Shown: positions 16,218 to 26,032 of the stretch, one piece after another | Position numbering within the stretch: the stretch's first letter is position 1 | Layout of the letters: the number at the start of each line of letters is the position of its first letter | Source: Pseudooceanicola marinus | GTDB taxonomy: Bacteria; Pseudomonadota; Alphaproteobacteria; Rhodobacterales; Rhodobacteraceae | Direction of reading: 5' to 3' | DNA: 64,000 nt | Assembly: GCF_020177265.1 (NCBI RefSeq) | Contig: NZ_JAIVMC010000003.1 | Coordinates: 62,001-126,000, forward strand | The notes under the pieces: generated by a model | What the model was told of the DNA's origin: nothing | The model's input: only the letters and a program-made list of their open reading frames with translations | Databases searched by the model: none | Position numbers and translations under genes: made by a program

Positions 16218-18509
16218 TCAGCCGTAGTGCGCCACCGGGGTGCCGGCGATGGCGGCCATGTTCAGCAGTCCGCGCGCGGTGATCGAGGGGCTGACGATAT
16301 GGGCGCAGTTACCCATGCCCATCAGGATCGGCCCCACTTCCAGCGCGCCGCCCTTCATCTTCAGGATGTTGCGCACGCCCGAGGCCGCATCGGCCTGGCC
16401 GAAGACCAGCACGTTGGCGGGCCCCTGGATGCGCGCACCGGGCAGGACACGATCACGCAGCTCCGGATCCAGGGCCGTGTCCACGTTCATCTCGCCCTCG
16501 TAGGCGAAATCGCGGGGCTTGGCGTCCAGGATCTCCATCGCGCCGCGCAGGCGGCGTGCGGTTTCCGTGTCCTGGTTGCCGAACTGCGACCGGCCGCACA
16601 GGGCGATCTGGGGCACCAGGCCGAACCGTTTGACGTGCCGCGCGGCGCCGATGGCGGATTGCGCGATCTCTTCCGCCGTGGGGTCGGACCAGACATGGGT
16701 ATCGGCCAGGAACAGCGGCCCGTCTTCCATGATCATCAGCGACAGGGCGCCGTGCGGCGTACGATCGGGCCGGCCCAGGATCTGTTCGATGTACTTCAGG
16801 TGCCAGCGGTATTCGCCGAAGGTGCCGCAGATCAGGCTGTCGGCCTCGCCGCGATGGACCATCACCGCGCCGATGGCGGTGGTGTTGGTGCGCATGATCG
16901 CTTTGGCCAGGTCCGGGGTCACGCCACGACGCGCCATGATCTTGTGATAGGTCTGCCAGTAGTCGCGATAGCGCGGGTCGTTTTCCGGGTTCACCACGTG
17001 GAAATCCTCGCCCGGGCGGACGGTCAGCCCGGCGCGTTCGCAGCGCGCGGCGATCACGTCCGGGCGGCCGATCAGGATCGGCTGCTCCGGGGTCTCTTCC
17101 AGGATGGCCTGCGCGGCGCGCAGCACGCGGTCATCTTCACCGTCGGCAAAGACGATGCGCCGCGCGGCGGTGCTGGCGGCCTCGAAGACCGGTCGCATCA
17201 GCAGGGCGGACTTGAAGACCGACGAGTTCAGCTTCGCCTTGTAGGCGCCCATGTCCTCGATCGGGCGCGTCGCCACGCCGGTTTCCATCGCGGCCTTCGC
17301 CACGGCCACCGAAACCACGCCCGAGAGGCGCGGATCAAAGGGTTTCGGGATCAGGTAGTCGGCGCCGAAGGTCAGCCGTTCCCCCTGGTAGGCGGCGGAC
17401 ACCTCGGCCGAGGTGGTGGCCCGGGCCAGCGCCGCGATCCCCTCGATGCAGGCGATCTGCATCTCGTCGTTGATCTCGGTCGCGCCCACGTCCAGCGCGC
17501 CCCTGAAGATGAAGGGGAAGCACAGGACGTTGTTGACCTGGTTGGGAAAATCGCTGCGGCCCGTGGCGATGATCGCATCGGGGGCGACGGCGCGGGCCTC
17601 GTCCGGCATGATCTCGGGGGTGGGGTTGGCCAGGGCGAAGATGATCGGACGCGCCGTCATCTTCTGCACCAGCTCGGGCTTCAGCACGCCGGGGCCGGAG
17701 AGGCCAAGGAACATGTCCGCGCCCTCGATCACCTCCTCCAGCGATCGCTTGTCGGAGGGCTGCGCGAAGGCGGCCTTCTGCGGGTTCATGTCCTCTTCGC
17801 GGCCCTCGTGGACCAGCCCGTGGATATCGCAGAGCCAGACGTTTTCGCGCTTCACCCCCAGCTTCAGCAGCATGTTCAGACAGGCGATGCCCGCCGCACC
17901 GCCACCCGTGGAGACGATCTTGATGTCCTCGAATTTCTTGCCGGCCACGCGCAGCGCGTTGGTGGCGGCGGCGCCGACGACGATGGCGGTGCCGTGCTGG
18001 TCGTCATGGAAGACGGGGATGTTCATCCGCTCGCGGCACAGCTTTTCCACGATGAAACAGTCGGGCGCCTTGATGTCTTCGAGGTTGATCGCGCCGAAGG
18101 TCGGCTCCAGCGCGCAGACGATTTCGGCCAGCTTCTCGGGGTCAGGCTCGTTCACTTCGATGTCGAAACAGTCGATGCCGGCGAACTTCTTGAAGAGGAC
18201 GGCCTTGCCTTCCATCACCGGTTTCGACGCCAGCGCGCCGATGTTGCCCAGGCCCAGAACGGCAGAGCCGTTGGACACCACGGCCACCAGATTGCCGCGC
18301 GAGGTGTAGCGCGAGGCGGCCTGCACGTCCGCCTTGATCTCCAGGCAGGCCTCGGCCACGCCGGGGGAATAGGCCAGAGACAGGTCGCGGCCATTGGCCA
18401 GCGGCTTGGTCGCGCGCACTTCCAGTTTCCCGGGCTTGGGGTTCTCGTGGTAGCCTAGGGCGGCGGCGCGGAAGGTCGATTTGTCGGTGTTCGGGCCGGT
18501 GTCGGACAT
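16218..18509 (-). CDS. maeB: NADP-dependent malic enzyme with C-terminal phosphotransacetylase-like domain
   Basis: 763 residues, the usual length of the hybrid MaeB. The N-terminal malic enzyme domain (about 1-430) has SLAYSPGVAEACLEI, the catalytic region FHDDQHGTA and the dinucleotide site STGGGAAGIACLNML; the C-terminal part (about 440-763) is a phosphate acetyltransferase-like domain with no expected catalysis but known acetyl-CoA sensing in E. coli MaeB. It makes pyruvate and NADPH from malate, needed when growing on C2/C4 acids. Its position next to prpE fits organic-acid metabolism. It is divergent from cdd. Confidence 0.95.
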   Translation of the reverse strand: MSDTGPNTDKSTFRAAALGYHENPKPGKLEVRATKPLANGRDLSLAYSPGVAEACLEIKADVQAASRYTSRGNLVAVVSNGSAVLGLGNIGALASKPVMEGKAVLFKKFAGIDCFDIEVNEPDPEKLAEIVCALEPTFGAINLEDIKAPDCFIVEKLCRERMNIPVFHDDQHGTAIVVGAAATNALRVAGKKFEDIKIVSTGGGAAGIACLNMLLKLGVKRENVWLCDIHGLVHEGREEDMNPQKAAFAQPSDKRSLEEVIEGADMFLGLSGPGVLKPELVQKMTARPIIFALANPTPEIMPDEARAVAPDAIIATGRSDFPNQVNNVLCFPFIFRGALDVGATEINDEMQIACIEGIAALARATTSAEVSAAYQGERLTFGADYLIPKPFDPRLSGVVSVAVAKAAMETGVATRPIEDMGAYKAKLNSSVFKSALLMRPVFEAASTAARRIVFADGEDDRVLRAAQAILEETPEQPILIGRPDVIAARCERAGLTVRPGEDFHVVNPENDPRYRDYWQTYHKIMARRGVTPDLAKAIMRTNTTAIGAVMVHRGEADSLICGTFGEYRWHLKYIEQILGRPDRTPHGALSLMIMEDGPLFLADTHVWSDPTAEEIAQSAIGAARHVKRFGLVPQIALCGRSQFGNQDTETARRLRGAMEILDAKPRDFAYEGEMNVDTALDPELRDRVLPGARIQGPANVLVFGQADAASGVRNILKMKGGALEVGPILMGMGNCAHIVSPSITARGLLNMAAIAGTPVAHYG

Positions 18510-18532
18510 GTCGTGCCTCTCTCTCCGAAAAG

Positions 18533-18550
18533 TAGTTTGGCGTTAAACTA
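18533..18550. promoter_or_regulatory. Inverted repeat TAGTTT-N6-AAACTA upstream of maeB
   Basis: Perfect 6-bp half-sites around six bases, 24-41 bases before the maeB ATG on its strand, in AT-richer sequence. Its size and position fit an operator. The regulator is unknown. Confidence 0.4.
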
Positions 18551-18753
18551 TCTTGGCGCCGGGGGGAAGCCCCGCCTTTGGTCCTGCCCCTGACGCAGGG
18601 GCATTCCGCCGGTTTGTCCGGCCCGGACCTGCCCTGCCGAGGGGTCCCCCCTTGCAAACCCCGGCAGCCCCCGAAAGACTGCGCCGAACAATGCCGGCGC
18701 GCCGCTTGTCGCGTGCCGATGTTTCAGGACAGTGAAGATCACGGGAGACAGTG

Positions 18754-19146
18754 ATGAAGGATCTGCTTACGGCGGCAACGGCCGTCTACGAAAAGGCCTA
18801 TGCCCCCTATTCCCGGTTCAAGGTCGGTGCCGCCGTGCGCACGCCCTCGGGCGCGATCTATTCGGGCTGCAACGTGGAAAACGTGGCCTACCCGGAAGGC
18901 ACCTGTGCGGAGGCCGGCGCCCTGGCCGCCATGGTCGCGGGCGGCGAGACGGAGATCGTCGAGGTCGCGGTCATCGCTGATGCCACCGCCCCCGTGCCCC
19001 CCTGCGGTGGCTGCCGGCAGAAGCTGGCGGAGTTCGGCAAGCCCGACATCAAGGTGACCATGTACACGCTGACCGGCGACCGGCTGGAGACGACGCTGGC
19101 CGACCTGCTGCCGGGCAAGTTCACCAAGGACCACATGAAAGACTGA
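18754..19146 (+). CDS. cdd: Cytidine deaminase
   Basis: 130 residues, the small homotetrameric class. Zinc ligands C51, C84 and C87 and the catalytic E53 are seen in TCAEAGA and PPCGGCRQ. It deaminates cytidine and deoxycytidine to uridine and deoxyuridine. The ATG at 18754 is preceded by GGGAG; the GTG three bases earlier is a less likely start. It is the first gene of a five-gene salvage operon (cdd-deoA-deoB-add-upp). Confidence 0.95.
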   Translation: MKDLLTAATAVYEKAYAPYSRFKVGAAVRTPSGAIYSGCNVENVAYPEGTCAEAGALAAMVAGGETEIVEVAVIADATAPVPPCGGCRQKLAEFGKPDIKVTMYTLTGDRLETTLADLLPGKFTKDHMKD

Positions 19147-19148
19147 TC

Positions 19149-20462
19149 ATGGACTCGCGCCACATCATCGCCACGCTGCGCGACGGCCATGTGCCGCGCG
19201 ACGGCGAGATCCGCTGGTTCGCCCAAGGGCTGGCGGACGGCACCGTGACCGACGCCCAGGCGGGCGCCTTCGCCATGGCCGTGCTGCTGCGCGGGCTGGG
19301 CGAGGAGGGGCGGGTGGCCCTGACCCGGGCCATGCGCGATTCGGGCCGGGTGCTGAGCTGGGATCTGCCCGCGCCCGCGCTGGACAAGCATTCCACCGGC
19401 GGGGTGGGCGATTGCGTCTCCCTCGTTCTGGCACCGATGCTGGCGGCCTGCGGCGCCTACGTCCCGATGATCTCGGGCCGGGGGCTGGGGCATACGGGCG
19501 GCACGCTGGACAAGCTGGAGGCGATCCCGGGCCTGTCGACCGAGCTGACGGAAACAGCCTTTCGCGGCGTGACGGCGGAGGCAGGCTGCGCCATCGTTGC
19601 CGCCTCCACCGACATCGCGCCGGCTGACCGGCGGCTCTACTCGATCCGGGACGTGACCGGCACGGTCGAAAGCCTCGATCTGATCACCGCCTCGATCCTG
19701 TCGAAGAAGCTGGCGGCGGGGCTGGATGCGCTGGTGCTGGACGTGAAATGCGGCGCGGGCGCCTTCATGAAGACCGAGGAGGACGCGGCGCAGTTGGCCC
19801 GCGCCCTGGTCTCCACCGCCAATGCCGCCGGTTGCCCGACCGAGGCCCTGCTGACGGACATGAGCCAGCCCCTGGCGCCCGCCCTTGGCAATGCGCTGGA
19901 GGTGGCGGAAAGCATGGCGGTGCTCTCTGGCACGAAACGCGGGCGGCTGGCGGAGCTGTCCATCGCCCTGGGCGCGGGCCTTCTGGTGCAGGGCGGCCTG
20001 GCCGCCACGCCGGAAGAGGGTGCGGTGAAGCTGGAAGAGGCGCTGAGCAGCGGCGCGGCGATGGAGCGGTTCGGGCGCATGGTGGCCCTGATGGGCGGCC
20101 CTGTCCGCTTTGCCGAGGACTGGCAGCGCCTGCTGCCCGAAGCCAACGTGATCCTAGAGGTCACGGCTGGGGGTCCCGGTCATGTCACCGCCATGGATGG
20201 CGAGGCCCTGGGCCTGTCGGTCGTCGCCCTGGGTGGCGGGCGCCAGGTGGAAAGCGACCGGATCGAACCCTCGGTCGGGCTGTCGGACCTGGTGCGCATC
20301 GGCCAGCCGGTGGAGAAGGGACAGGTGCTGGCCCGCGTCCATGCCGCACGGATCGAGGCGGCAGAGGCCGCCGTGGCCGAGGTGCGCGCCGCCATCACCA
20401 TTTCCGAGACCACCACAGCGCCCGCCCCGGCGCCGCTGGTTCTGCAAAGGATCACCGCATGA
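19149..20462 (+). CDS. deoA: Thymidine phosphorylase
   Basis: 437 residues. It splits thymidine and deoxyuridine with phosphate to the base and deoxyribose 1-phosphate. Family signature SGRGLGHTGGTLDKLEAIPG and the phosphate-binding KHSTGGVGD are present. It starts two bases after the cdd stop and overlaps deoB by ATGA. Confidence 0.96.
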   Translation: MDSRHIIATLRDGHVPRDGEIRWFAQGLADGTVTDAQAGAFAMAVLLRGLGEEGRVALTRAMRDSGRVLSWDLPAPALDKHSTGGVGDCVSLVLAPMLAACGAYVPMISGRGLGHTGGTLDKLEAIPGLSTELTETAFRGVTAEAGCAIVAASTDIAPADRRLYSIRDVTGTVESLDLITASILSKKLAAGLDALVLDVKCGAGAFMKTEEDAAQLARALVSTANAAGCPTEALLTDMSQPLAPALGNALEVAESMAVLSGTKRGRLAELSIALGAGLLVQGGLAATPEEGAVKLEEALSSGAAMERFGRMVALMGGPVRFAEDWQRLLPEANVILEVTAGGPGHVTAMDGEALGLSVVALGGGRQVESDRIEPSVGLSDLVRIGQPVEKGQVLARVHAARIEAAEAAVAEVRAAITISETTTAPAPAPLVLQRITA

Positions 20463-21676
20463 CCCGCGCCTTTCTCGTCGTCATGGACAGCGTCGGCATC
20501 GGCGGTGCGCCAGATGCCGACCGCTTCTTCAACGGCTCCTCTCCCGACACCGGCGCCAACACCCTGGCCCATATCGCCGAGGCCTGTGCCTCCGGCCGCG
20601 CCGAGGAAGGGCGCAGTGGCACGCTGTCCCTGCCCAACCTGGCCGCGCTTGGCCTGGGCGAAGCCGTGAAGCTGGCCTCCGGCGCCGTGGCACCGGGTGT
20701 CGAGGCCGAGGTGACGGGGCACTACGCCGCCGCCGCCGAGGTGTCGCCCGGCAAGGATACGCCCTCGGGCCACTGGGAACTGGCGGGGGTGCCGGTGCCC
20801 TGGGACTGGCACTATTTCCCCGACACCCAGCCGGCCTTCCCGGAGGAGCTGGTGGCGAAGGTCTGCGCGTTGGCGGGCACCGACGGCATCCTGGGCAACT
20901 GCCATGCCTCGGGCACGCAGATCATCGCGGAACTGGGGGAGGAGCACATGCGGACGGGCAAACCGATTTGCTACACCTCCGCCGACAGCGTCTTCCAGAT
21001 CGCCGCGCATGAGGAGAGCTTCGGCAACGACCGCCTGCAGAAGCTCTGCAAGGATCTGGCGCCGACCCTGCATGCGATGAAGGTGGGGCGCGTCATTTCC
21101 CGCCCCTTCGTCGGCACGCCCGGCCAGTTCACCCGCACCGGCAACCGCCGCGACTATGCGGTGGCCCTGCCAAGTCCGGGCCTGTGCGACTGGGCGCAGG
21201 CGGCGGGACGCAAGGTGCATGCCGTGGGCAAGATCGGCGACATCTTCTCGATGGCCGGCATCGATGACGTGGTGAAAGGCTCGGACGCCGAGCTGATGGA
21301 CCACCTCGACCGGCTGCTGGGAGAGGCGCAGGACGGCTCCCTGACCTTTGCCAATTTCGTGGAATTCGACAGCCTCTATGGACATCGGCGCGATATTTCG
21401 GGATATGCCCGCGCGCTGGAATGGTTCGACGCCCGGATCGGCCAGGTGATCGCGGCGCTGCGCCCTGGCGACCTGCTGCTGGTGACCGCCGATCATGGCA
21501 ACGACCCCAGCTGGACCGGATCGGACCACACCCGCGAACGCGTGCCGGTGCTGATCGCCGGTCTCGACGGGGCGGGGGAGCTTTCTCCGGGCCTGTGCCA
21601 GTTCACCGACGTGGCCGCGACCGTGGCCGCGCATCTGTCGATCCCGGCCGAGGGGCCGGGCAGGAGCCTGATATGA
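20459..21676 (+). CDS. deoB: Phosphopentomutase
   Basis: 405 residues, alkaline-phosphatase superfamily. It converts (deoxy)ribose 1-phosphate to the 5-phosphate. MDSVGIGGAPDA holds N-terminal metal-site residues, DTGANT the phosphorylated threonine region, and TADHGNDPSWTGSDHTRE the C-terminal metal ligands. Its start overlaps the deoA stop and its stop overlaps the add start, both by ATGA. Confidence 0.96.
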   Translation: MTRAFLVVMDSVGIGGAPDADRFFNGSSPDTGANTLAHIAEACASGRAEEGRSGTLSLPNLAALGLGEAVKLASGAVAPGVEAEVTGHYAAAAEVSPGKDTPSGHWELAGVPVPWDWHYFPDTQPAFPEELVAKVCALAGTDGILGNCHASGTQIIAELGEEHMRTGKPICYTSADSVFQIAAHEESFGNDRLQKLCKDLAPTLHAMKVGRVISRPFVGTPGQFTRTGNRRDYAVALPSPGLCDWAQAAGRKVHAVGKIGDIFSMAGIDDVVKGSDAELMDHLDRLLGEAQDGSLTFANFVEFDSLYGHRRDISGYARALEWFDARIGQVIAALRPGDLLLVTADHGNDPSWTGSDHTRERVPVLIAGLDGAGELSPGLCQFTDVAATVAAHLSIPAEGPGRSLI

Positions 21677-22683
21677 GCCTCGCCCAAGAGGGTGCCGATT
21701 TCGCCGCCATCCCCAAGCTGGAACTGCACCTGCACCATGAAGGCGCGGCGCCGCCTGCCTTCATCCGGGGCCTGGCCTCCGAGAAGAAGGTGAACATCGA
21801 CAAGGTGTTCGACGAGAGGGGCCATTACGCCTACGACGACTTCTGGCACTTCCTTCAGGTCTACGAGGCCGCGACCTCGGTGCTGAAGACGCCGGAGGAT
21901 TACGCGCGTCTGACCACTGCCGTGCTGGAGGAAAGCGCCGCCTCGGGTGTGATCTACACCGAGACCTTCCTGTCTCCCGATTTCTGCGGCGATCGGGACG
22001 TGGGGGCCTGGCGCGAATACCTGCATGCCATCCGCGAGGCCGCCGACGCAGCCGAACGCGACATGGGGATCGTCACCCGGGGCATCGTCACCTGCATCCG
22101 CCACTTCGGCCCCGACAAGGCCAAGGAAACCGCGCTCTGCGCCGCCGAGACCGCGGGCGACTGGATCGTCGGCTTCGGCATTGCCGGGGATGAGAAGGCG
22201 GGCAAGCCCCGTGACTTCGCCTACAGCTTCGACATGGCCCGCGAGGCAGAGCTGGCCCTGACTGCCCACGCGGGCGAATGGGGCGGACCGCAATCCGTGC
22301 GCGACGCGCTGGAGGCACTGCGGCCTGCGCGCATCGGCCACGGCGTGCGCGCCATCGAGGACCTGGAACTGGTCGACCGCCTGGCGGAAGAGGGCGTGGT
22401 GCTGGAGGTTTGCCCCGGTTCCAACGTCACCCTGGGGATCTACCCCGACGTTTCCCGCCACCCCATCGAGATGCTGCGCGAACGCGGCGTGAAGGTCACC
22501 GTGTCCACCGATGACCCGCCCTTCTTCCATACCACCATGGCGAAGGAATACGAAGCGTTGCATCATGCCTTCGGCTGGGAGGAGGAGGTCTTCGCCCAGA
22601 TCACCCGGACCGCCCTGGATGCCGCCTTCTGCGACCAAGCCACCAAAGACACACTCGCCAAACGCCTGGAGATCTCCGCATGA
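21673..22683 (+). CDS. add: Adenosine deaminase
   Basis: 336 residues, amidohydrolase fold. It deaminates (deoxy)adenosine to (deoxy)inosine. Zinc ligands H19 and H21 are in LELHLHHEG; the later His of [10 protein letters not shown], the Asp pair of VSTDDPPFF and the active-site HGVRAIED follow in the usual order. Adenine deaminase relatives share this fold, but the length and the operon with cdd, deoA, deoB and upp favour adenosine as substrate. It overlaps both neighbours by ATGA. Confidence 0.9.
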   Translation: MSLAQEGADFAAIPKLELHLHHEGAAPPAFIRGLASEKKVNIDKVFDERGHYAYDDFWHFLQVYEAATSVLKTPEDYARLTTAVLEESAASGVIYTETFLSPDFCGDRDVGAWREYLHAIREAADAAERDMGIVTRGIVTCIRHFGPDKAKETALCAAETAGDWIVGFGIAGDEKAGKPRDFAYSFDMAREAELALTAHAGEWGGPQSVRDALEALRPARIGHGVRAIEDLELVDRLAEEGVVLEVCPGSNVTLGIYPDVSRHPIEMLRERGVKVTVSTDDPPFFHTTMAKEYEALHHAFGWEEEVFAQITRTALDAAFCDQATKDTLAKRLEISA

Positions 22684-23312
22684 CCGATCATCTGACCGTC
22701 GTCACCCACCCGCTGGTGCAGCACAAGCTGACCCTGATGCGCGAGCAGGAGACCTCTACCGCGAAGTTCCGCCAGCTGCTGCGCGAGATTTCCCAGCTGC
22801 TGGCCTATGAAGTCACCCGCGAGCTGGAGATGACGACGAAGACCATCCAGACGCCGATGCAGGAAATGGATGCGCCGCTGCTGGACGGCAAGAAGCTGGC
22901 GCTGATCTCGATCCTGCGGGCTGGCAACGGTCTGCTGGACGGCATCCTGGAACTGGTGCCTGCGGCCCGCGTGGGCTTCGTCGGCCTCTACCGCGACGAG
23001 GAAACGCTGCAGCCGGTGCAATACTACTTCAAGGTGCCCGAGCACCTGGAAGACCGCCTCGTGATCGCCGTCGATCCGATGCTGGCGACCGGCAACAGCT
23101 CCGTCGCGGCGATCGACCTGCTGAAGAAGGCCGGTGCGACGAACATCCGCTTCCTCTGCCTGCTGGCGGCGCCCGAGGGCGTGGCCCGGATGAAGGAGGC
23201 GCACCCGGATGTGCCGATCGTCACCGCCGCGCTGGATGAGAAGCTGAATGAGCATGGCTATATCGTTCCGGGCCTAGGGGATGCGGGCGACCGCATGTTC
23301 GGCACAAAATAA
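22680..23312 (+). CDS. upp: Uracil phosphoribosyltransferase
   Basis: 210 residues. It makes UMP from uracil and PRPP. The PRPP-binding loop is [19 protein letters not shown], and the C-terminal uracil site is [17 protein letters not shown]. It is the last gene of the salvage operon, so cytidine, thymidine and adenosine breakdown ends in recovery of the base as nucleotide. Confidence 0.97.
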   Translation: MTDHLTVVTHPLVQHKLTLMREQETSTAKFRQLLREISQLLAYEVTRELEMTTKTIQTPMQEMDAPLLDGKKLALISILRAGNGLLDGILELVPAARVGFVGLYRDEETLQPVQYYFKVPEHLEDRLVIAVDPMLATGNSSVAAIDLLKKAGATNIRFLCLLAAPEGVARMKEAHPDVPIVTAALDEKLNEHGYIVPGLGDAGDRMFGTK

Positions 23313-23378
23313 GCCATCCCGGCTTTACTCGGGCCGTGACCTGCGGCAGAGTCGGGCGAGCATCTGTCGGGGGACACG

Positions 23379-24725
23379 ATGAAGCTGCTGCACAAGACCT
23401 ATCTGCCCTTTGCCTGCCTGGCCCTTGGCCTGCTGCTCGATCCCGTCGCGGGGTCGGCACAGAGCCTGCGTCGCGATGACGGCCCGGCGGAATATCCGCC
23501 GGCCTCCTTCCGGGGCAGTCAGTATGTGGACAGCGAGGGCTGCATCTACATCCGCGCGGGCGTCGACGGCTCGACCACCTGGGTGCCGCGCGTCAGTCGC
23601 GACCGCAAGGTGGTCTGCGGCTACCAGCCGACCCAGGTCGCCGGCACAAGCACCGCCGCGCCCGGCGGCGCCTCCGCCGATGCGGCCCCGGTGACGATCA
23701 CCGCCGCCCGGCCCGAGAATACCGCGCCCGAACCGGCCCCTGCCGCCTCCGTGCAGGCGCGGGCGGAGACGGCTAAGACATCAGCGGCGCCCGCCGTGCG
23801 GACGCCGGCTGCGCAGCAGACCCGGGCCGCGACGCAAAGCGCGCAGGTGCCGCGGACGACGCGCCCGGCCAGCAGCGGCGGCGTCCGCTATGCCGCCCGT
23901 CCGGTGACCGAACGGCGCCCCGTGCTGCCCGCCGCGATCACCCCGGCACCGCGGCCCCAGGTGGTCCGCCCCGCGCCCAGCTCCGGCACGACGGCCTGCC
24001 CGAACCTGTCCGCCGTCGGACAGAAGTATGTCCGTCCCGGCCCCTACGAGATCAGCTGCGGCCCCTCGGGCTACACCCCGCCGCAGATGCAGACCACCAG
24101 CTACCGCCGCCCCTCGGGCGCTGTCGTCGTGACGCCGCCCGCGCAGGTGGTGAAACCGGGGCAGGTGCCGTCGGACACCCGGGTGGTGCCCAAGCATGTC
24201 TACGAGAACCGTTACGTGGCGCAGGGCGCCAACGCTCCGCAGGTACCCGAGGGCTACCAGCGCGTCTTCGACGACGGTCGCCTGAACCCGCATCGCGCGG
24301 AACAGACCTTTGACGGCAAGGCCCGGATGGAGCTGATCTGGACCAACACCGTGCCACGCCGCCTGGTCGAGGTCCGCACGGGGCGCGACGTGACCGCGCA
24401 GTTTCCGCACCTTCGCTCCGGGCAGACCGGGCGGGTGACGGGGCCGGTGATCTCGACCCAGACCCGTGCGCCGGCCGCGGCCCCGGCCAGGCCCGCGCAG
24501 GTACAGCGGGCGGCGGCCTATCGCTATGTTCAGGTGGGCAGCTTTGCCGAGGCCGGCAATGCCAGCAGCACGGCGCGCGCCTTCGGGGCCTATGGGGGCC
24601 GGGTCGTCAACAGCGGGCGCTACAACGTGGTGCTGCTCGGGCCCTTCGGCTCCGAGGCGGACATGGCCCATGCCCTGTCGGCGGCGCGGCGCGCGGGCTT
24701 CGACGACGCCTTCCCGCGGAACTGA
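23379..24725 (+). CDS. Exported SPOR-domain protein
   Basis: 448 residues. Signal peptide of about 27 residues (PFACLALGLLLDPVAGSAQS). The mature N terminus has two cysteine-containing segments (DSEGCIYIRAGVDGSTTW, VVCGYQPTQ), then about 130 residues of Ala/Pro/Arg-rich linker, a second cysteine pair (TACPNLS, YEISCGPSGY), and a C-terminal SPOR domain from about residue 380 (YRYVQVGSFAEAGNASSTA through FDDAFPRN). SPOR domains bind denuded peptidoglycan glycan strands at the division site, so this is likely a periplasmic septal protein. A terminator follows. Confidence 0.85.
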   Translation: MKLLHKTYLPFACLALGLLLDPVAGSAQSLRRDDGPAEYPPASFRGSQYVDSEGCIYIRAGVDGSTTWVPRVSRDRKVVCGYQPTQVAGTSTAAPGGASADAAPVTITAARPENTAPEPAPAASVQARAETAKTSAAPAVRTPAAQQTRAATQSAQVPRTTRPASSGGVRYAARPVTERRPVLPAAITPAPRPQVVRPAPSSGTTACPNLSAVGQKYVRPGPYEISCGPSGYTPPQMQTTSYRRPSGAVVVTPPAQVVKPGQVPSDTRVVPKHVYENRYVAQGANAPQVPEGYQRVFDDGRLNPHRAEQTFDGKARMELIWTNTVPRRLVEVRTGRDVTAQFPHLRSGQTGRVTGPVISTQTRAPAAAPARPAQVQRAAAYRYVQVGSFAEAGNASSTARAFGAYGGRVVNSGRYNVVLLGPFGSEADMAHALSAARRAGFDDAFPRN

Positions 24726-24769
24726 CGCCCGGGCTAGCAGGACGGGACCCCGACCGGAAAAACGACAAG

Positions 24770-24796
24770 AGGACCGCGCGCTGCACGGTCCTTTTT
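24770..24796 (+). terminator. Intrinsic terminator after the SPOR gene
   Basis: 7-bp outer stem with GGACCG/CGGTCC and a 9-base loop followed by TTTTT. It lies between two converging genes. Confidence 0.75.
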
Positions 24797-24825
24797 CTTT
24801 TGCCGAAGGGGAAGGTGCCCGTGCC

Positions 24826-25854
24826 TCAGCCGCCGCAGATCGCCTGCAGGCGCAGCCAGTCGCTGTCGCGCAGGACGGGTTCAGGCGCGCCGGAGGGGTA
24901 GGGGTCCGCCTCGATCAGGGGCAGGGTGCTTTCGCCGGTGATGTCCACCGCATAGCCATAGGGGCGGGTCTGGATGCCGGCAGCGGCAAAGCCTGCAATC
25001 AGGGCATCGGCGGGCAGGGCGCGTGGTTCGGCGCTGACCAGGGTGCGGGCGTGGTCGCCCAGGGTCTCCTGGGTCAGCTCGCCCGTGGTCAGCAGGCGCA
25101 GCACGGCGCCCGTACCGGCTTCGTCCAGCAGGCGGTCCACCGGATCCTGGGCGCGGGCGCGCAGGTACTCGGCCACGACGAAGCCCGCGGCGATCTCCGG
25201 ATCCTCGTAATCCTCCACCACGCTGCGCGACAGCAGCAGCAGGTTGCCGGGCAGATGCAGGCTGTCCCGCAAGCCAGTGCGCATGACGTAGAGGTCGGGC
25301 GGCGTGCCGCCCTCGGGGGTGATCCGGCTGGCCAGCAGGGCCAGCGCCTCGGCGCCACCCGGGCCGGCGCAGGGCGGGCCGGTCAGGGTCTGCACCTCGT
25401 CGAAAAGCTTGCGCCCGATTTCGTCGCGCTTCACCTGCGGCAGTACTGACAGGGCATGCGATTGCAGCGCGCCGGGCAGCCAGAACAGGCCAAGCGCCAG
25501 GATGCCGGCGGCGAAGCCCCCCACGACGCCCAGGCGCACACGCCCCTTCTGGGGACGGCGGCGGGCGACGGCGCTGCGCAGCTGTTCCAGCGCGTCGATC
25601 ATCTGCCCCTCGTCCTCGGCCAGCTCCAGCGTTTCGTCCGGGTCGCCGTCGGGGTGATAGATCGCGGGCAGGGCGCCAGGGTTGGCGCGGGTCAGGGCAG
25701 AGATCGACCAATGGGTCAGCGGCCGGTCCTGGCGATCGGAAATGGTGATCGTCGCCTCGCCGATCGACAGGATCACGTCGCGGCGCTGGCCGTCCGGACC
25801 TTCGCGCCACAGGGCGGCGGCCTCCAGCCGCTGATACTTCTCCAATGCCGTCAT
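24826..25854 (-). CDS. Membrane-anchored degenerate M48-like peptidase homologue
   Basis: 342 residues. An N-terminal cytoplasmic part (1-120) with a PH-like start (DVILSIGEATITISD), one membrane segment (LGVVGGFAAGILALGLFWLPG, about 128-148), then a domain laid out like an M48 (Ste24/HtpX) metallopeptidase: DLYVMRTGLRDSLHLPGNLL, LLLSRSVVEDYEDPEIAAGF, then VVAEYLRA where M48 enzymes have HExxH. Both zinc histidines appear to be missing. If correct it is a catalytically dead relative, perhaps a scaffold or regulator. The ATG at 25854 replaces an in-frame 53-residue extension without similarity. Confidence 0.55.
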   Translation of the reverse strand: MTALEKYQRLEAAALWREGPDGQRRDVILSIGEATITISDRQDRPLTHWSISALTRANPGALPAIYHPDGDPDETLELAEDEGQMIDALEQLRSAVARRRPQKGRVRLGVVGGFAAGILALGLFWLPGALQSHALSVLPQVKRDEIGRKLFDEVQTLTGPPCAGPGGAEALALLASRITPEGGTPPDLYVMRTGLRDSLHLPGNLLLLSRSVVEDYEDPEIAAGFVVAEYLRARAQDPVDRLLDEAGTGAVLRLLTTGELTQETLGDHARTLVSAEPRALPADALIAGFAAAGIQTRPYGYAVDITGESTLPLIEADPYPSGAPEPVLRDSDWLRLQAICGG

Positions 25855-26032
25855 GGGCGTATTGCGTCCGGCCTGCTCATCGAGGGGGAGGGCGGTCGCG
25901 CCCCTCTGAAGGGAGCTTGCATCCAGCCTCTGGCCTCTGGTTTCGGCGGACAATAGCACGAGCCGGCGAAGACCCGCAATTGCGCAGCGTGATCGCCTTC
26001 CCCGGGGGCGCACCCTGCGCTAGCCTCCGGCC

